A DNA stretch of 64,000 bases from Alphaproteobacteria bacterium UBA3773 (GCA_002372275.1 DFFP01000025.1:3352-67351); one strand, 5' to 3'. Positions 8,811 through 18,098 are shown, counted from the first letter of the stretch. Notes: generated from the sequence alone by a model not told the origin. Translations and numbers: made by a program.

Positions 8811-8921
8811 AATATATATTTTTTTTAAATGGTTTATTTCTAATAATTTGAAAATATCTTAATTTTGTCTAAATTTACTTTATTAAAACAAACTTGTCAA
8901 TATTTTTTTATTTATAGTAAA

Positions 8922-8956
8922 AAAACAGCCTCTGAAGTTAAATCAGAAGCTGTTTT
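8922..8956 (-). terminator. intrinsic terminator of rho
   Basis: A 14-bp inverted repeat (8922-8935 with 8943-8956, one wobble) lies 15 bases beyond the rho stop. On the minus strand the stem is followed by a T run. Confidence 0.8.
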
Positions 8957-8971
8957 GAGTATTGTTTATTT

Positions 8972-10225
8972 TTAACTGTTCATATTATTAAAGAAGTCTT
9001 TGTTATCTTTTGAAATCTTTAATTTATCAAGCAAAAATTCCATACCATCCGTTATTCCCATTTGCATTAAAACGCGGCGCAAGACCCACATTTTAGAAAG
9101 TGTTGCCTTATCAACAAGAAGTTCTTCCTTACGTGTTCCCGAACGCGTGATATCGATTGTCGGGAACAAACGTTTATCGGTTAATTTTCGGTCTAAAATA
9201 ATTTCAGAGTTACCTGTTCCTTTGAACTCTTCAAAAATAACTTCATCCATTTTAGAGCCGGTATCAATTAAAGCTGTAGCAATAATTGTCAAACTTCCGC
9301 CTTCTTCCACATTTCTTGCTGCACCAAGTAATCTTTTTGGGCGCTGCAAGGCATTTGCATCCACACCACCTGTTAAAACCTTACCGGATGATGGAACAAC
9401 AGCGTTATAAGCTCGACCTAAACGTGTAATTGAATCAAGTAAAATCACAACATCTTTTTTCATCTCAACCAAACGTTTAGCTTTTTCAATCACAAGCTCA
9501 GCTACTTGAACATGACGTGTTGCCGGCTCATCAAATGTTGATGAAATCACCTCACCTTTAACGGAACGTGTCATATCCGTCACTTCTTCAGGTCTTTCAT
9601 CAATAAGAAGTACCATCAAATAAACTTCCGGATGATTGGTTGAAATCGCATGCGCGATATTTTGCAGCATCACGGTTTTACCTGTTCTGGGCGGTGCCAC
9701 AATTAAACCTCTCTGTCCTTTACCTTGAGGCGAAATCAAATCAATGACGCGAGTTGTATAATCTTTTTCTCCGCATATAATATCAAAGTTCAGCTTTTCA
9801 GTCGGATAAAGAGGTGTTAGGTTATCAAAATTAACTCTGAGTTTTGACTTTTCAGGGTCTTCAAAATTAACTTTATTAACGCTTGTTAAAGCAAAATAGT
9901 GTTCATTTTCTTTGGGCGCTCTGATTTCCCCTTCAACGGTATCACCTGTTCTTAAAGAATACTTTTTCACCTGTTGAGGTGCCACATAAATATCATCGGC
10001 TGAAGCTAAATAATTTGAGTTAGATGATCTTAAAAAACCAAATCCGTCAGGTAAAACTTCAATCACACCATCACCATATATAACCTCATTACCATCGGCG
10101 ATTTTATTCATAATCGCAAAAACCAAATCCTGCACACGCATGGAAGAGGCTTCTTCCACACCTAAATCTTCAGCCCAAGTCAATAACTCCTTAGGAGATT
10201 TTTCTTTTAATTCCTTTAAATACAT
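8972..10225 (-). CDS. rho: transcription termination factor Rho
   Basis: Hexameric RNA helicase that ends transcription at Rho-dependent sites. In order: an N-terminal Rho_N helical domain (residues 1-45), the cold-shock-like RNA-binding domain (about 50-120, [17 protein letters not shown]), and the RecA-type ATPase with Walker A ([13 protein letters not shown], around 178) and Walker B ([17 protein letters not shown]). The length of 417 residues is typical. It is transcribed away from coaE across the candidate origin, as in other alphaproteobacteria where rho lies on one side of oriC. Confidence 0.97.
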   Translation of the reverse strand: MYLKELKEKSPKELLTWAEDLGVEEASSMRVQDLVFAIMNKIADGNEVIYGDGVIEVLPDGFGFLRSSNSNYLASADDIYVAPQQVKKYSLRTGDTVEGEIRAPKENEHYFALTSVNKVNFEDPEKSKLRVNFDNLTPLYPTEKLNFDIICGEKDYTTRVIDLISPQGKGQRGLIVAPPRTGKTVMLQNIAHAISTNHPEVYLMVLLIDERPEEVTDMTRSVKGEVISSTFDEPATRHVQVAELVIEKAKRLVEMKKDVVILLDSITRLGRAYNAVVPSSGKVLTGGVDANALQRPKRLLGAARNVEEGGSLTIIATALIDTGSKMDEVIFEEFKGTGNSEIILDRKLTDKRLFPTIDITRSGTRKEELLVDKATLSKMWVLRRVLMQMGITDGMEFLLDKLKISKDNKDFFNNMNS

Positions 10226-10631
10226 CTTGATACCTTATAAAATGAAAAAAAATGAGAGAATACTCACTTGAAAAGTGATATATCATGATTATTATAAAAA
10301 GTCAATGTATGAGCGTTAAAAAAATTATACACACCATTTTTTTGCATACAATATTTATAATATTTTATTGTTTTAGTTGTATATCTTAGCTTAAATTGTG
10401 CATAAAAAAATATCCACCGGTTTATCAACAAAATCAAAAATTTGAAAAACAAGATATTTCAAAAACTTGCAAATATTATAAACAATATAAGCAAGTTGTT
10501 AAAAAAGATATGAACATGTTTATAAATGATATAATTTCTTTTGCAATAGATTCATAAAAAAGCTAAAATGCGCAATATATAACAAGTTATACACAAAAAA
10601 AGTTAATAATGTGTATAAATATGGAAAGAAA
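10226..10631. other. candidate chromosomal origin of replication (oriC)
   Basis: A very AT-rich gap between divergent rho and coaE. It holds DnaA-box-like 9-mers: TTATACACA at 10325-10333 and 10587-10595 (plus), TTATGCACA at 10405-10397 and TTATACACA at 10618-10610 (minus), and TTATCAACA at 10422-10430 (plus). A weaker match is ATATCCACC at 10410-10418. AT-only tracts at 10475-10560 could unwind, and one GANTC site lies at 10549. In other alphaproteobacteria oriC lies between the rho/hemE side and the maf-aroE-coaE-dnaQ side, and parS lies 10-12 kb away, as here. GC-skew confirmation was not possible. Confidence 0.6.
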
Positions 10632-11216
10632 ATGAATTTAATCGGTATTACAGGCAATATAGGCAGCGGAAAATCAGAAACGGGGCGTATTTTAAAGTCA
10701 CTGGGATATGTTGTTTTTGACATGGATGTATGGTGCCGCCAAATGTATCATGACACCTTATTTCTTCAAAAAATCAAAGAAAATTTTCCCTACACTTTTG
10801 AAAAAGGTGTTTTTAATAAACGACTCTTACGTCAAACAGTCTTTTCAAATATAAAAGAACTTCAAAAACTAGAAGCATTAACACACCCTTATTTGGTTCA
10901 AAAATTTATTAAAACAGCGCATCGTTTTCGTTTTTCACCTTATCCTGTTTTTATACAAACGGCTTTACTTTATCAGATGAATTTATTTAAATACTGTCAA
11001 AAAGTGATTTATACCACAGCGCCCTATCATATTATCAAAGAACGTGTGATCAAAAGAGATGGTGTTAAATCTTCGTCTGTTGATGATATTTTAAAAAATC
11101 AACTTCAATCCGAAGTTTGTCAAAAATATGCCGATATCGTACTTCAAACAGATACTGATTTAAGTGTTTTAAAAGCAGAAATCATCAAAATTTTAATTAA
11201 GGAAATAGAATGTTAA
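10632..11216 (+). CDS. coaE: dephospho-CoA kinase
   Basis: Catalyses the last step of coenzyme A synthesis, phosphorylating the 3'-hydroxyl of dephospho-CoA with ATP. The P-loop GNIGSGKS is at residues 8-15, followed by a D-x-D-type motif (FDMDVWCRQMY) and the HP motif (LTHPYLVQKF). The length of 194 residues is normal. The ATG at 10632 has GGAAAG 4 bases upstream. An in-frame GTG at 10611 lies inside a DnaA-box-like sequence and has no ribosome site, so it is rejected. The end overlaps the dnaQ start by 7 bases. Confidence 0.92.
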   Translation: MNLIGITGNIGSGKSETGRILKSLGYVVFDMDVWCRQMYHDTLFLQKIKENFPYTFEKGVFNKRLLRQTVFSNIKELQKLEALTHPYLVQKFIKTAHRFRFSPYPVFIQTALLYQMNLFKYCQKVIYTTAPYHIIKERVIKRDGVKSSSVDDILKNQLQSEVCQKYADIVLQTDTDLSVLKAEIIKILIKEIEC

Positions 11217-11896
11217 GAGAAATTGTGTTTGATACCGAAACAACCGGACTTGATCCTAAAACAGGCGATAAACTTGTTGAAATAGGTGCTTTAGAATTGA
11301 TTAATCATATTCCGACCGGTCGCACCTATCATCAATATATCAATCCGATGCGTGATGTGCCTGAAGAAGTTGTTAAAATTCACGGACTTTCAAACGATTT
11401 TTTAAAAAACTATCCGAAATTTTCCGAAATTGCAGAGGATTTTCTCTCATTTGTCGGTGATGATGGTGTTATGGTGGCGCATAATGCAACATTTGATATG
11501 AATTTTGTTAATTATGAGCTCAAACATGGTGGTTTTGAAACACTTGAAAAACATAAAGTGATTGATACTCTTGAAATTGCAAAGTCTAAATTTCCCGGCG
11601 CTCGAAATAACTTAGATGCTCTTTGTCACCGCTATAATATTGATAACTCTAAGCGTACCAAACACGGCGCTCTTTTAGATGCCGAATTATTATCCGAAGT
11701 TTATCTTGAACTACTGGGCGGTGTCGAACCGAGCATGAATTTATCTTCTGCTCAAAAAAAATCCGAAGAAAAAATTGAAAACATCACAAGACAGGTCCGA
11801 CCGAAAAGAACATTTTCTTTATCGCCCGAAGAATTACAAATTCATGATGATTTTTTGGCGCAAAAAATAAAAAACCCATTATGGCTTAAAGAGTAA
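11210..11896 (+). CDS. dnaQ: DNA polymerase III epsilon subunit (proofreading exonuclease)
   Basis: 3'-5' exonuclease that proofreads the replicative polymerase. All DEDDh motifs are visible: Exo I FDTETTGLDP (residues 6-15), Exo II VAHNATFDMNF (about 98-108), and Exo III with the catalytic His and Asp, KHGALLDAELL (about 153-163). The C-terminal tail, which in this family binds the alpha subunit, is present (residues 180-228). The start overlaps coaE by 7 bases with AAGGAA upstream, so the pair is translationally coupled. The coaE-dnaQ order beside oriC is typical of alphaproteobacteria. Confidence 0.95.
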   Translation: MLREIVFDTETTGLDPKTGDKLVEIGALELINHIPTGRTYHQYINPMRDVPEEVVKIHGLSNDFLKNYPKFSEIAEDFLSFVGDDGVMVAHNATFDMNFVNYELKHGGFETLEKHKVIDTLEIAKSKFPGARNNLDALCHRYNIDNSKRTKHGALLDAELLSEVYLELLGGVEPSMNLSSAQKKSEEKIENITRQVRPKRTFSLSPEELQIHDDFLAQKIKNPLWLKE

Positions 11897-12574
11897 ATGT
11901 CAGAACTTATTGATAAAATCATAGATTATTTCAAATGGCCGATAGCTATATATATGTTTATATCGCTGCCATCGCTGTTAAAATCGTTTGAATTTTTCAA
12001 TTGGACAACGTTTAAGTTTATTGCCTTATTTATAGGTCTTGTATGCTTTATATTTGTGAAAATATCGATGGATCCGTCGATGCGTGTAAATATGCAGGTT
12101 TTAGCTCACGAATTATCACACAGTATATTTGCGCTCTTAACATTTCATAAAGTTAAACACCTTCATATCAACGCAGATGATACAGGCGGTGAAATGGGGT
12201 TTACGGGGCGAGGTAATTTTTTAATTGTTATCGCGCCATATTTTTTTCCGTTTTTTGCACTTATTTATATGGTTGTGATGAGCTTTTTACCTGACCATTA
12301 TATGTATAACGGCCTGCTTGGTTTTTTTCTGGGCTATCATTTAGATACGGTTTTATCACAAATTCACCCCAAACAAACGGATTTACCGAAAGTCGGCTAT
12401 CTTTTTTGTTTTCTTTTTCTACCCGGCATCAATTTGTTTGTCATCGGCTCAATTTTAGCTTTTAACAGCCGCGGATGGGGTGGAATGGCTGATTATATTT
12501 TACTTATCAATCGCCTTAATTTTGAGTTTATTCATCAAGCTCTCGAATACATAAAGACGATAAATCCATTTTAA
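11897..12574 (+). CDS. membrane protein with HExxH motif (M50-like, putative metallopeptidase)
   Basis: A polytopic membrane protein whose ATG follows the dnaQ TAA directly. It has about five hydrophobic segments. Motif AHELSH (H71, E72, H75) lies in or beside a membrane segment and is followed by a glycine-rich DDTGGEMGFTG stretch. A later SQIHPKQTDL could supply the third ligand Asp. This is the arrangement of M50-type intramembrane zinc proteases, though overall similarity is weak and no substrate can be named. The 3' end overlaps the convergent ldcA gene by 47 bases. A second, shorter HExxH membrane protein is at 16323. Confidence 0.55.
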   Translation: MSELIDKIIDYFKWPIAIYMFISLPSLLKSFEFFNWTTFKFIALFIGLVCFIFVKISMDPSMRVNMQVLAHELSHSIFALLTFHKVKHLHINADDTGGEMGFTGRGNFLIVIAPYFFPFFALIYMVVMSFLPDHYMYNGLLGFFLGYHLDTVLSQIHPKQTDLPKVGYLFCFLFLPGINLFVIGSILAFNSRGWGGMADYILLINRLNFEFIHQALEYIKTINPF

Positions 12575-13415
12575 TCTTTTTCCCAATCGGTAAAATCACT
12601 TTATCTTTGATATGCCCGTACGGAAAGTTATAAACAACCGGCACATCCACACTTTTTGAAAAACGACAGATGATTTCATCAACCGAGCCGTCACATTCGT
12701 CAGCTGTTTCACATTTTTCAAAAGAGCCGAAAATCAATCCTTTTATTTTATTAAATCCCTTTTGAAGTTTGAGTTGTTGTAACATCAAATCGATATGATA
12801 TGTTTTTTCTCCCACATCTTCAATTAAAACAATTTTATCTTCCAAATCCGGAAAATAAGGTGTTCCGCAAAGTGACATAAACACACTCAAACACCCGCCG
12901 ATGAGTATACCTTCACTATCCTTATGATTGATAATATCAAATTGATTGCTTGAAAAAGGAACACCGTGAAGTGTATTTAAGAGTGATTTTTCGGTTAAAG
13001 GTGATATTGCCCCGCTTTTGAAATCATAAATCGGTAAAAATCCGGTATAAGAAACATTATTTGCTTTTGTATAAAGTGCATTTTGAAGCGCTGTCGAATC
13101 GCTTAAACCGAAAACAGGTTTCGGGTTCTGGCGGATAACATCATAATCAAGTTTATCTAAAACTTTTAATGCCCCTGCCCCGCCTCTGATACAAAAAATA
13201 GCTTTAATATCCGGGTTTAAGAATGCTTGATTAATATCTTTTGCCCGATTTTCGCTTGAACCTGCTTCATAAAAACATCTGTCATACGCATTTTCAGATA
13301 TAACAGGCTTAAAACCCTGATTTTCAAACCACGCCAAACCTTGTCTTAAATCATTTTGTTCAAACCATCCGGATGGTGCAATGAAAGCAATTTGATCACC
13401 TTTTTCTAAAATCAT
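12528..13415 (-). CDS. ldcA: murein LD-carboxypeptidase (peptidase S66)
   Basis: Cytoplasmic serine peptidase that removes the terminal D-Ala from murein tetrapeptides during cell-wall recycling. The N-terminal GDQIAFIAPSG and IRGGAGALKVLD blocks are typical of S66. The nucleophile is Ser105 in GLSDST, with the acid in LIEDVGEKTYHID and the catalytic His in NFPYGHIKDK. The length of 295 residues is normal. Its start overlaps the mpl stop by 4 bases. Together they provide two consecutive recycling steps: trimming tetrapeptide to tripeptide, then ligating it to UDP-MurNAc. Confidence 0.88.
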   Translation of the reverse strand: MILEKGDQIAFIAPSGWFEQNDLRQGLAWFENQGFKPVISENAYDRCFYEAGSSENRAKDINQAFLNPDIKAIFCIRGGAGALKVLDKLDYDVIRQNPKPVFGLSDSTALQNALYTKANNVSYTGFLPIYDFKSGAISPLTEKSLLNTLHGVPFSSNQFDIINHKDSEGILIGGCLSVFMSLCGTPYFPDLEDKIVLIEDVGEKTYHIDLMLQQLKLQKGFNKIKGLIFGSFEKCETADECDGSVDEIICRFSKSVDVPVVYNFPYGHIKDKVILPIGKKIKMDLSSLCIRELDE

Positions 13416-14773
13416 TTTAAGCCCTCCAAAATACTTTTAGCAAAAGTGGTTAATGTGTTATCCCTGGCACCCATTATTACAATTCTATCGCCTTTTTGAG
13501 CTGTTTTTAAGATCTCATTTTTGATTTCATCACGCGTTTGTTTATAAACGGCGTTTATTCCAAGCGATAAAGCTTCTTTGATTAAGTCTTCGGATGATAT
13601 ATCGCGTGTGACGGTTCCACCCGTATAATAAATATCCGGCATAAAAAGCACATCATCTTTATCTAAAAGCGTTGCAAACACTTTGATAATATCGCTTCCC
13701 ATCATTTTCATCGGCTTAAAACCATGCGGTTGAAACATAATTAAAAGCCGCCCTTTATAATCCTTAAGCGCTGAAACGGAAGCTTTAATTTTATCAGGAT
13801 TATGTGCAAAATCATCAATAACGGTGATGTTATTTTTAATTCCTATGACATCAAGCCTTCTTTTCGTGCCTAAAAAATCTTCTAAAACCAAAGCCGCTTT
13901 TAACGGGTCAATTCCAAGCAAACTCACGCACGCAATCGCCGCGGCTGCGTTAGAAACGTTAAAAGCCCCGATAAGCGAAAGCTGAAAATCATGATTTTTG
14001 AATTTATACGATACACCGTTTTTCATCGGTTTAATGTCATATAAATAAACATCTGCATCTTTGTTATAAATTGAAAAAGTCACAACATTTTTTAAGCTCA
14101 ATAATTCTTTTGAATAAGCACAATCCAAATTCACAACGGCATATTTTGAGCGCTTGGCAAAATCTGAAAACAATTGCTTTAATTCGCTTATATCCTTATG
14201 ATCTTTTCCGATGTTGTTAATCACACCGATATAAGGCGTATATTTTTCGATTGACCCGTCCGATTCGTCAGCCTCAATCACTACAATTTGCCCGTCATTT
14301 AAGATAACGTTTTCAATTCCTTTTTGATTTTGATAATTTTTCATCAGTCCGCCGTTTATAACGGTTGGCTCAAAGCCGAGGTTATCTAAAATAAAACCGA
14401 TCATGGCGGTTAACGTGGTTTTACCCGATGTTCCACCCACGGCAATACCTTTTGAAAAGGAAGAAAAAATTTTTTGAAGTAAATCTGATCTTTTTTTAAT
14501 CGGTATATTGAACTCAATCGCTTTTTGAACATCAGGAATCGAATCTTCCACAGCTGTCGAAACATATAAAAAATCCATATCAGGTGTAACAGATGAGCCG
14601 TCTTGCTTAAAAATTTTAATCCCGATTGATTCTAATGCTTTTTTATTTTCAAGATCATGTCCAAGGTCAAAACTTCGATCTGAGCCCGAAACATCAACAC
14701 CTTTTGCTTTCAAAACCTGTGCGAGCGCACTCATTCCGCTTCCTGAGATACCGCAAAAACTGACTTTAACCAT
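13412..14773 (-). CDS. mpl: UDP-MurNAc:L-Ala-gamma-D-Glu-mDAP ligase (Mpl), MurC-like
   Basis: Mur-ligase that joins recycled murein tripeptide to UDP-N-acetylmuramate. Three Mur domains: an N-terminal Rossmann-like fold (CGISGSGMSALAQVLKAKG), the central ATP-binding domain with P-loop GGTSGKTTLTA (about residues 110-120) and EADESDGS, and a C-terminal domain with DDFAHNPDKI. Ser replaces the usual His of the GTHGKTT loop. The ATG at 14773 is chosen because AAGGA precedes it; the upstream in-frame ATG at 14818 lies inside the previous gene. Coupling to ldcA favours Mpl over MurC, but MurC cannot be fully excluded without a family tree. Confidence 0.75.
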   Translation of the reverse strand: MVKVSFCGISGSGMSALAQVLKAKGVDVSGSDRSFDLGHDLENKKALESIGIKIFKQDGSSVTPDMDFLYVSTAVEDSIPDVQKAIEFNIPIKKRSDLLQKIFSSFSKGIAVGGTSGKTTLTAMIGFILDNLGFEPTVINGGLMKNYQNQKGIENVILNDGQIVVIEADESDGSIEKYTPYIGVINNIGKDHKDISELKQLFSDFAKRSKYAVVNLDCAYSKELLSLKNVVTFSIYNKDADVYLYDIKPMKNGVSYKFKNHDFQLSLIGAFNVSNAAAAIACVSLLGIDPLKAALVLEDFLGTKRRLDVIGIKNNITVIDDFAHNPDKIKASVSALKDYKGRLLIMFQPHGFKPMKMMGSDIIKVFATLLDKDDVLFMPDIYYTGGTVTRDISSEDLIKEALSLGINAVYKQTRDEIKNEILKTAQKGDRIVIMGARDNTLTTFAKSILEGLK

Positions 14774-14786
14774 TTGATTATCCTTT

Positions 14787-15629
14787 TTAGAGCGCATCAT
14801 ACATTTCTTTGAGCTCAATATCTTGCATTTTTAGGTTCTTATAATCAATGATAATATAGGTATATCCGTCTGCGTTGGCTAAAAGTGCAAGTGTCACGCC
14901 GATATGATCGCCCTCAAAAGTTGAAAAAAGGGTTGATTCGCCGCTCATTAGTTTTTCTTTAAATCCGTCTGAGCCTTTTTCTAACAGAACTTGTTTAATG
15001 GAGTGTGATACCGTGCCGTCTTCAGCTTTTTTTTCTTCATCCACGTTCATAACAGCCGGTGTAAAAAACTCCTGCGGGTTTCCGTATTTATCTTTTAAGA
15101 TGTCATAAAATTTCTGATATTCTTCCAGACCTTTAGAAGCGTTTGAATCATCTTCAATCAGGTTACCATAAGCCGCGATTCGCCACAAAGCGTCCGTATT
15201 TCCAAAACTGACTAAAACTTCTCTAAATGCCGTTAAAGGTTTTGGTAAATTTGTGGCCATATAGCTGTTTGGAGAGTCTTTAACGTTGGTTTTGGTTAAA
15301 ATTACTTTCATATATTCAATTTCGCTTTTGGGCGCAAGCCATTTTAAACCGAAAGGTGCAATTTCATAGACTTGTGTTATAACTTCTTTGTTTTTATCCT
15401 CTTTGACCTGAATTTTTGCATTTTCATCAATACGTAATTTAATCGGTTTCTGGTCTAAAATTTCACCGGCTTTGAGTTGTCCTTCCATACGGCCGATATC
15501 TTCTTGTGCTTGTTGTTTAATTTCGTCTGTCATAACCAAATCATCAAAAAAATCATTTTGAGCCGAAACAAGGGTAGGTTCTGAAGAGGCTAAAAGAAGG
15601 ATGAAAATATAAAAAAGGTGTTTTTTCAT
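14787..15629 (-). CDS. exported protein of unknown function
   Basis: A 280-residue protein with a clear Sec signal peptide (residues 1-23, ending VSA) and no membrane segment after it, so probably periplasmic. The mature part is rich in Lys, Glu and Asp, with a long polar N-terminal segment and an alpha/beta-looking C-terminal half. It contains GYTYIIIDYKNLKMQDIE near the end. No known family was recognised. It is 13 bases upstream of mpl on the same strand, and the mpl ribosome site overlaps its stop region, so the two are likely co-transcribed, hinting at an envelope role. Confidence 0.75.
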   Translation of the reverse strand: MKKHLFYIFILLLASSEPTLVSAQNDFFDDLVMTDEIKQQAQEDIGRMEGQLKAGEILDQKPIKLRIDENAKIQVKEDKNKEVITQVYEIAPFGLKWLAPKSEIEYMKVILTKTNVKDSPNSYMATNLPKPLTAFREVLVSFGNTDALWRIAAYGNLIEDDSNASKGLEEYQKFYDILKDKYGNPQEFFTPAVMNVDEEKKAEDGTVSHSIKQVLLEKGSDGFKEKLMSGESTLFSTFEGDHIGVTLALLANADGYTYIIIDYKNLKMQDIELKEMYDAL

Positions 15630-15660
15630 TTAAAATCTCCGAAAAACAAAAGAAAAAAAT

Positions 15661-15673
15661 TGAACAAGGTTCA
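15661..15673. promoter_or_regulatory. palindrome TGAAC-N3-GTTCA (candidate TetR operator)
   Basis: A perfect 5-bp half-site palindrome, TGAACAAGGTTCA, in the divergent gap before the TetR gene at 15730. The same TGAAC-N3-GTTCA pattern occurs twice before the gene at 20752. Confidence 0.5.
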
Positions 15674-15729
15674 TTTTTTGTGTATGAATATATAAATCAT
15701 ATTTCTTAATTTTACGATAAGATTTTGCC

Positions 15730-16323
15730 ATGAATAAAGATGATATTCAAGAAAATTTAATAAAAATCGGTCGCAACATTGTTCAAGAAAAAGGGCCTGA
15801 TTTTCTTACAGCGCGTAAGCTTTCCGAGGCTTCCGGTTATTCTGTCGGAACGATTTACAATCAATTCGGAAATATGGATAATTACATTTTGATACAAAAT
15901 TATATCACACTTGACACACTTTATCATAACCTCATCAAGGTTCAAAAAAATAGTTCTTACGAAAAATTAAACGAATACATTCGTATTTTTGCTGAATTTG
16001 TTCTTCAAAACAGATTTTTATGGCACATGCTTTTTAATTTTCACTTAAATTGTACCGATCGTTTGTTCTCTGTGACATATTTACGCCGTGTTTCTATGAT
16101 CATCTCTTTATTTGAAAAAAATTTAACTGATCTTTATCAAGGTCTTGAGTTCAAAAAGCGGCATGCGTTTGTTGAAGTGTTATGGATTACTTTATTTGCT
16201 TTAAGTTCTCTTTTAACAACGTCGGCGCTTGAAACATACAGCAAAATAAATGCCACAAAAATTTGTGAGTTGCTGCTTAATACTTATTTAGCAGGTATTA
16301 AAGTGTCTGAAAGAATCGGATAA
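15730..16323 (+). CDS. TetR-family transcriptional regulator
   Basis: The N-terminal helix-turn-helix (residues 5-55: KIGRNIVQEKGPDFLTARKLSEASGYSVGTIYNQFGN) is a typical TetR_N domain. The remaining 140 residues form a helical ligand-binding domain whose ligand cannot be predicted. The length of 197 is usual. Its stop codon overlaps the ATG of the following HExxH membrane protein by one base (TAATG), so the two are co-transcribed and probably functionally linked. A TGAAC-N3-GTTCA palindrome 57 bases upstream suggests autoregulation. Confidence 0.88.
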   Translation: MNKDDIQENLIKIGRNIVQEKGPDFLTARKLSEASGYSVGTIYNQFGNMDNYILIQNYITLDTLYHNLIKVQKNSSYEKLNEYIRIFAEFVLQNRFLWHMLFNFHLNCTDRLFSVTYLRRVSMIISLFEKNLTDLYQGLEFKKRHAFVEVLWITLFALSSLLTTSALETYSKINATKICELLLNTYLAGIKVSERIG

Positions 16324-16880
16324 TGGATTTTATTCATCTCTTGTTTTCTAAAATTCAAAATTTTTTTAATGATCCTGAAACGTTAAGAATATTTGTAGGC
16401 AATCGTTTTTTGATGATTTTCTTTGTTATTTTTATCGTTCGATTAAAGTATAAAACATACTCTAACATATATTTGGCATCTCTGATTAATATTCCCGGAA
16501 CACTTTTACATGAAACTGCTCACTTTGTTGTCGGTTTTTTATTAAATGCTTCTCCGACGAGTTTTAATATCTTTCCTAAGCGACAGGGAGACTACTATAT
16601 GATGGGCAGTGTAGGGTTTAGAAATGTTCAATTTTATAATGCAATTCCGGCATCATTTGCCCCTTTAATTCTTCTTGTAATAGGCTATTATTTTAATCGA
16701 TGGTTCTTTTCAAATATTGAAATAGGATATATCAATTATCTTTTATATATTTTACTTCAAAGCATCATAATTGAAAATGCCATTCCATCCGTAACAGATA
16801 TCAAGGTTGCATTTTCTCATCCGGTCGGTGTTATTTTTTATAGTGTTTTATTTGTTTTATCTGTGATTTTTCTTTTTTGA
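16323..16880 (+). CDS. small membrane protein with HExxH motif (M50-like)
   Basis: A 185-residue membrane protein with four or five hydrophobic segments. Motif LLHETAHFVVG puts H63, E64 and H67 in the HExxH arrangement. A later ENAIPSVTDIKVAF resembles the N-x-x-P...D motif that gives the third zinc ligand in M50 site-2-protease-like enzymes. It is much smaller than RseP. It is translationally coupled to the TetR gene before it. The substrate is unknown; assignment as a protease is inferred from the two motifs only. Confidence 0.55.
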   Translation: MDFIHLLFSKIQNFFNDPETLRIFVGNRFLMIFFVIFIVRLKYKTYSNIYLASLINIPGTLLHETAHFVVGFLLNASPTSFNIFPKRQGDYYMMGSVGFRNVQFYNAIPASFAPLILLVIGYYFNRWFFSNIEIGYINYLLYILLQSIIIENAIPSVTDIKVAFSHPVGVIFYSVLFVLSVIFLF

Positions 16881-16888
16881 ATTAAATC

Positions 16889-17698
16889 TTAAAATTTTTC
16901 ATGAACATATTCTTCAACTGTTTTGGAAAAAGTCTTTATATACGATTCATCTATATGTAATTTTCTTAAAATATCCGGCATTTTTTTAAAAATTTTAAGG
17001 CGTTTACAATAGAAAATACTGTAAGGATAATTGATATCAAAAAGCCAAGCAAATGTTGTAATAGCACTATCGGCAGTTGTTTTTGAAAATTTCCGAACCA
17101 CAATTTTTTTATTTATAAAAAAGTCCCAAACTGCATCTGTAATTTTTTCTGAATTTGGTTTATCTTTACCTGCAAACCAAAACTCAAAACGCTCATCTGA
17201 AACAAAAAGCGGGTACCAATTTGCGATTTTATCGGCGTCACGAATTGCAAAACAAATATGTTTAACAATATCTTGCGTTTTCTCATCTAAATTCTGATAT
17301 TCTGGGTCGTTATATAAATCTTCGATGATGTGCCCGTGATGTTTAATCGGAAGTGTAATATATAGATGATTAAATTCTTCAAATTGTTTTAAGAATTCTG
17401 CTCCTTGCACACCGTGGTCGCTTCTTTCTCCCGTCAAACAGAGCTTAGTATACTCTCTAAAGCGATAAATGTCGTGAAGCAAAACAGCCACACGACATAT
17501 TTCCATAAATTCCGGAGTTTTATCTTGAAAAAAAGCTTCATGAAGCAAAATCCCATTTCCGGCGCCCATCACTTGAAGCGAATGAACATATTTTTCATCT
17601 ATAAAACCTTTATAATAAGAGTTTGTTTTAACTTGTTCAAAAGCCTCTTTGTACTCTTTAAGTAAAAGGGCTTTTGCTTTAGAATATAATAGTCCCAT
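16889..17698 (-). CDS. HD-domain phosphohydrolase-like protein
   Basis: A cytoplasmic 269-residue protein with the metal-binding pattern of the HD superfamily: an early His (KYVHSLQVMG, about 39), the HD pair in VLLHDIYRFREY (about 74), SDHGVQGAEFL and KHHGHI, and a final Asp in FAIRDADKIANWYP. These enzymes hydrolyse phosphomonoester or nucleotide bonds; the substrate here is not predictable. The C-terminal 80 residues are helical and specific. It lies 20 bases upstream-oriented from trxA on the same strand and ends against the convergent HExxH gene. Confidence 0.8.
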   Translation of the reverse strand: MGLLYSKAKALLLKEYKEAFEQVKTNSYYKGFIDEKYVHSLQVMGAGNGILLHEAFFQDKTPEFMEICRVAVLLHDIYRFREYTKLCLTGERSDHGVQGAEFLKQFEEFNHLYITLPIKHHGHIIEDLYNDPEYQNLDEKTQDIVKHICFAIRDADKIANWYPLFVSDERFEFWFAGKDKPNSEKITDAVWDFFINKKIVVRKFSKTTADSAITTFAWLFDINYPYSIFYCKRLKIFKKMPDILRKLHIDESYIKTFSKTVEEYVHEKF

Positions 17699-17717
17699 TT
17701 TTTATAGTCCTATTTTT

Positions 17718-18029
17718 TTACTTATTTGCGTTGATCCAAGATGTCACAGAGGCTTCAGATGTAAAACCGATTTTTGAATCGATTTGTTTTCCGTCTTTGA
17801 AAAGGAACATACACGGAATACTTCTGATTTCAAATGAGGCAGCTGTGTTCGGTGCTTCGTCGACGTTCACTTTGCAGAACTTTACATCAGGCATTTGAGC
17901 AGAAACATTTTCCAAAATAGGGCCGAGTTGACGACACGGACCGCACCATTCAGCCCAAAAATCAACCAAAACCAAACCTTTTGAATCAAAAACTTCTGAT
18001 TTGAAATTATCTTCGCTTAAGTTTAACAT
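17718..18029 (-). CDS. trxA: thioredoxin
   Basis: A 103-residue single-domain thioredoxin with the active site WCGPC at residues 28-32 and the cis-Pro region IRSIPCMFLFKDGK. It reduces disulfides in cytoplasmic proteins using electrons from a thioredoxin reductase. An unusual extra Cys follows the cis-Pro (IPCM). The next gene upstream on the same strand, 70 bases away, encodes a ferredoxin-thioredoxin-reductase-like protein, which suggests a possible dedicated reductant. Confidence 0.95.
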   Translation of the reverse strand: MLNLSEDNFKSEVFDSKGLVLVDFWAEWCGPCRQLGPILENVSAQMPDVKFCKVNVDEAPNTAASFEIRSIPCMFLFKDGKQIDSKIGFTSEASVTSWINANK

Positions 18030-18098
18030 TTTTTTCCTTTCAACAAAATTGCACTTTTATATATAGTGTTTTTTATTTCAAATTAAAGACACACAAAT

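Noticed and set aside
10264..10452. Minus-strand frame in the rho-coaE gap
   Set aside because: AT-rich, no ribosome site, and it covers the DnaA-box region; better explained as non-coding.
12528..12574. Overlap of convergent genes as an assembly error
   Set aside because: Both ends code for plausible family C-termini, and a second convergent overlap (31369-31393) shows that such overlaps occur in this compact genome.
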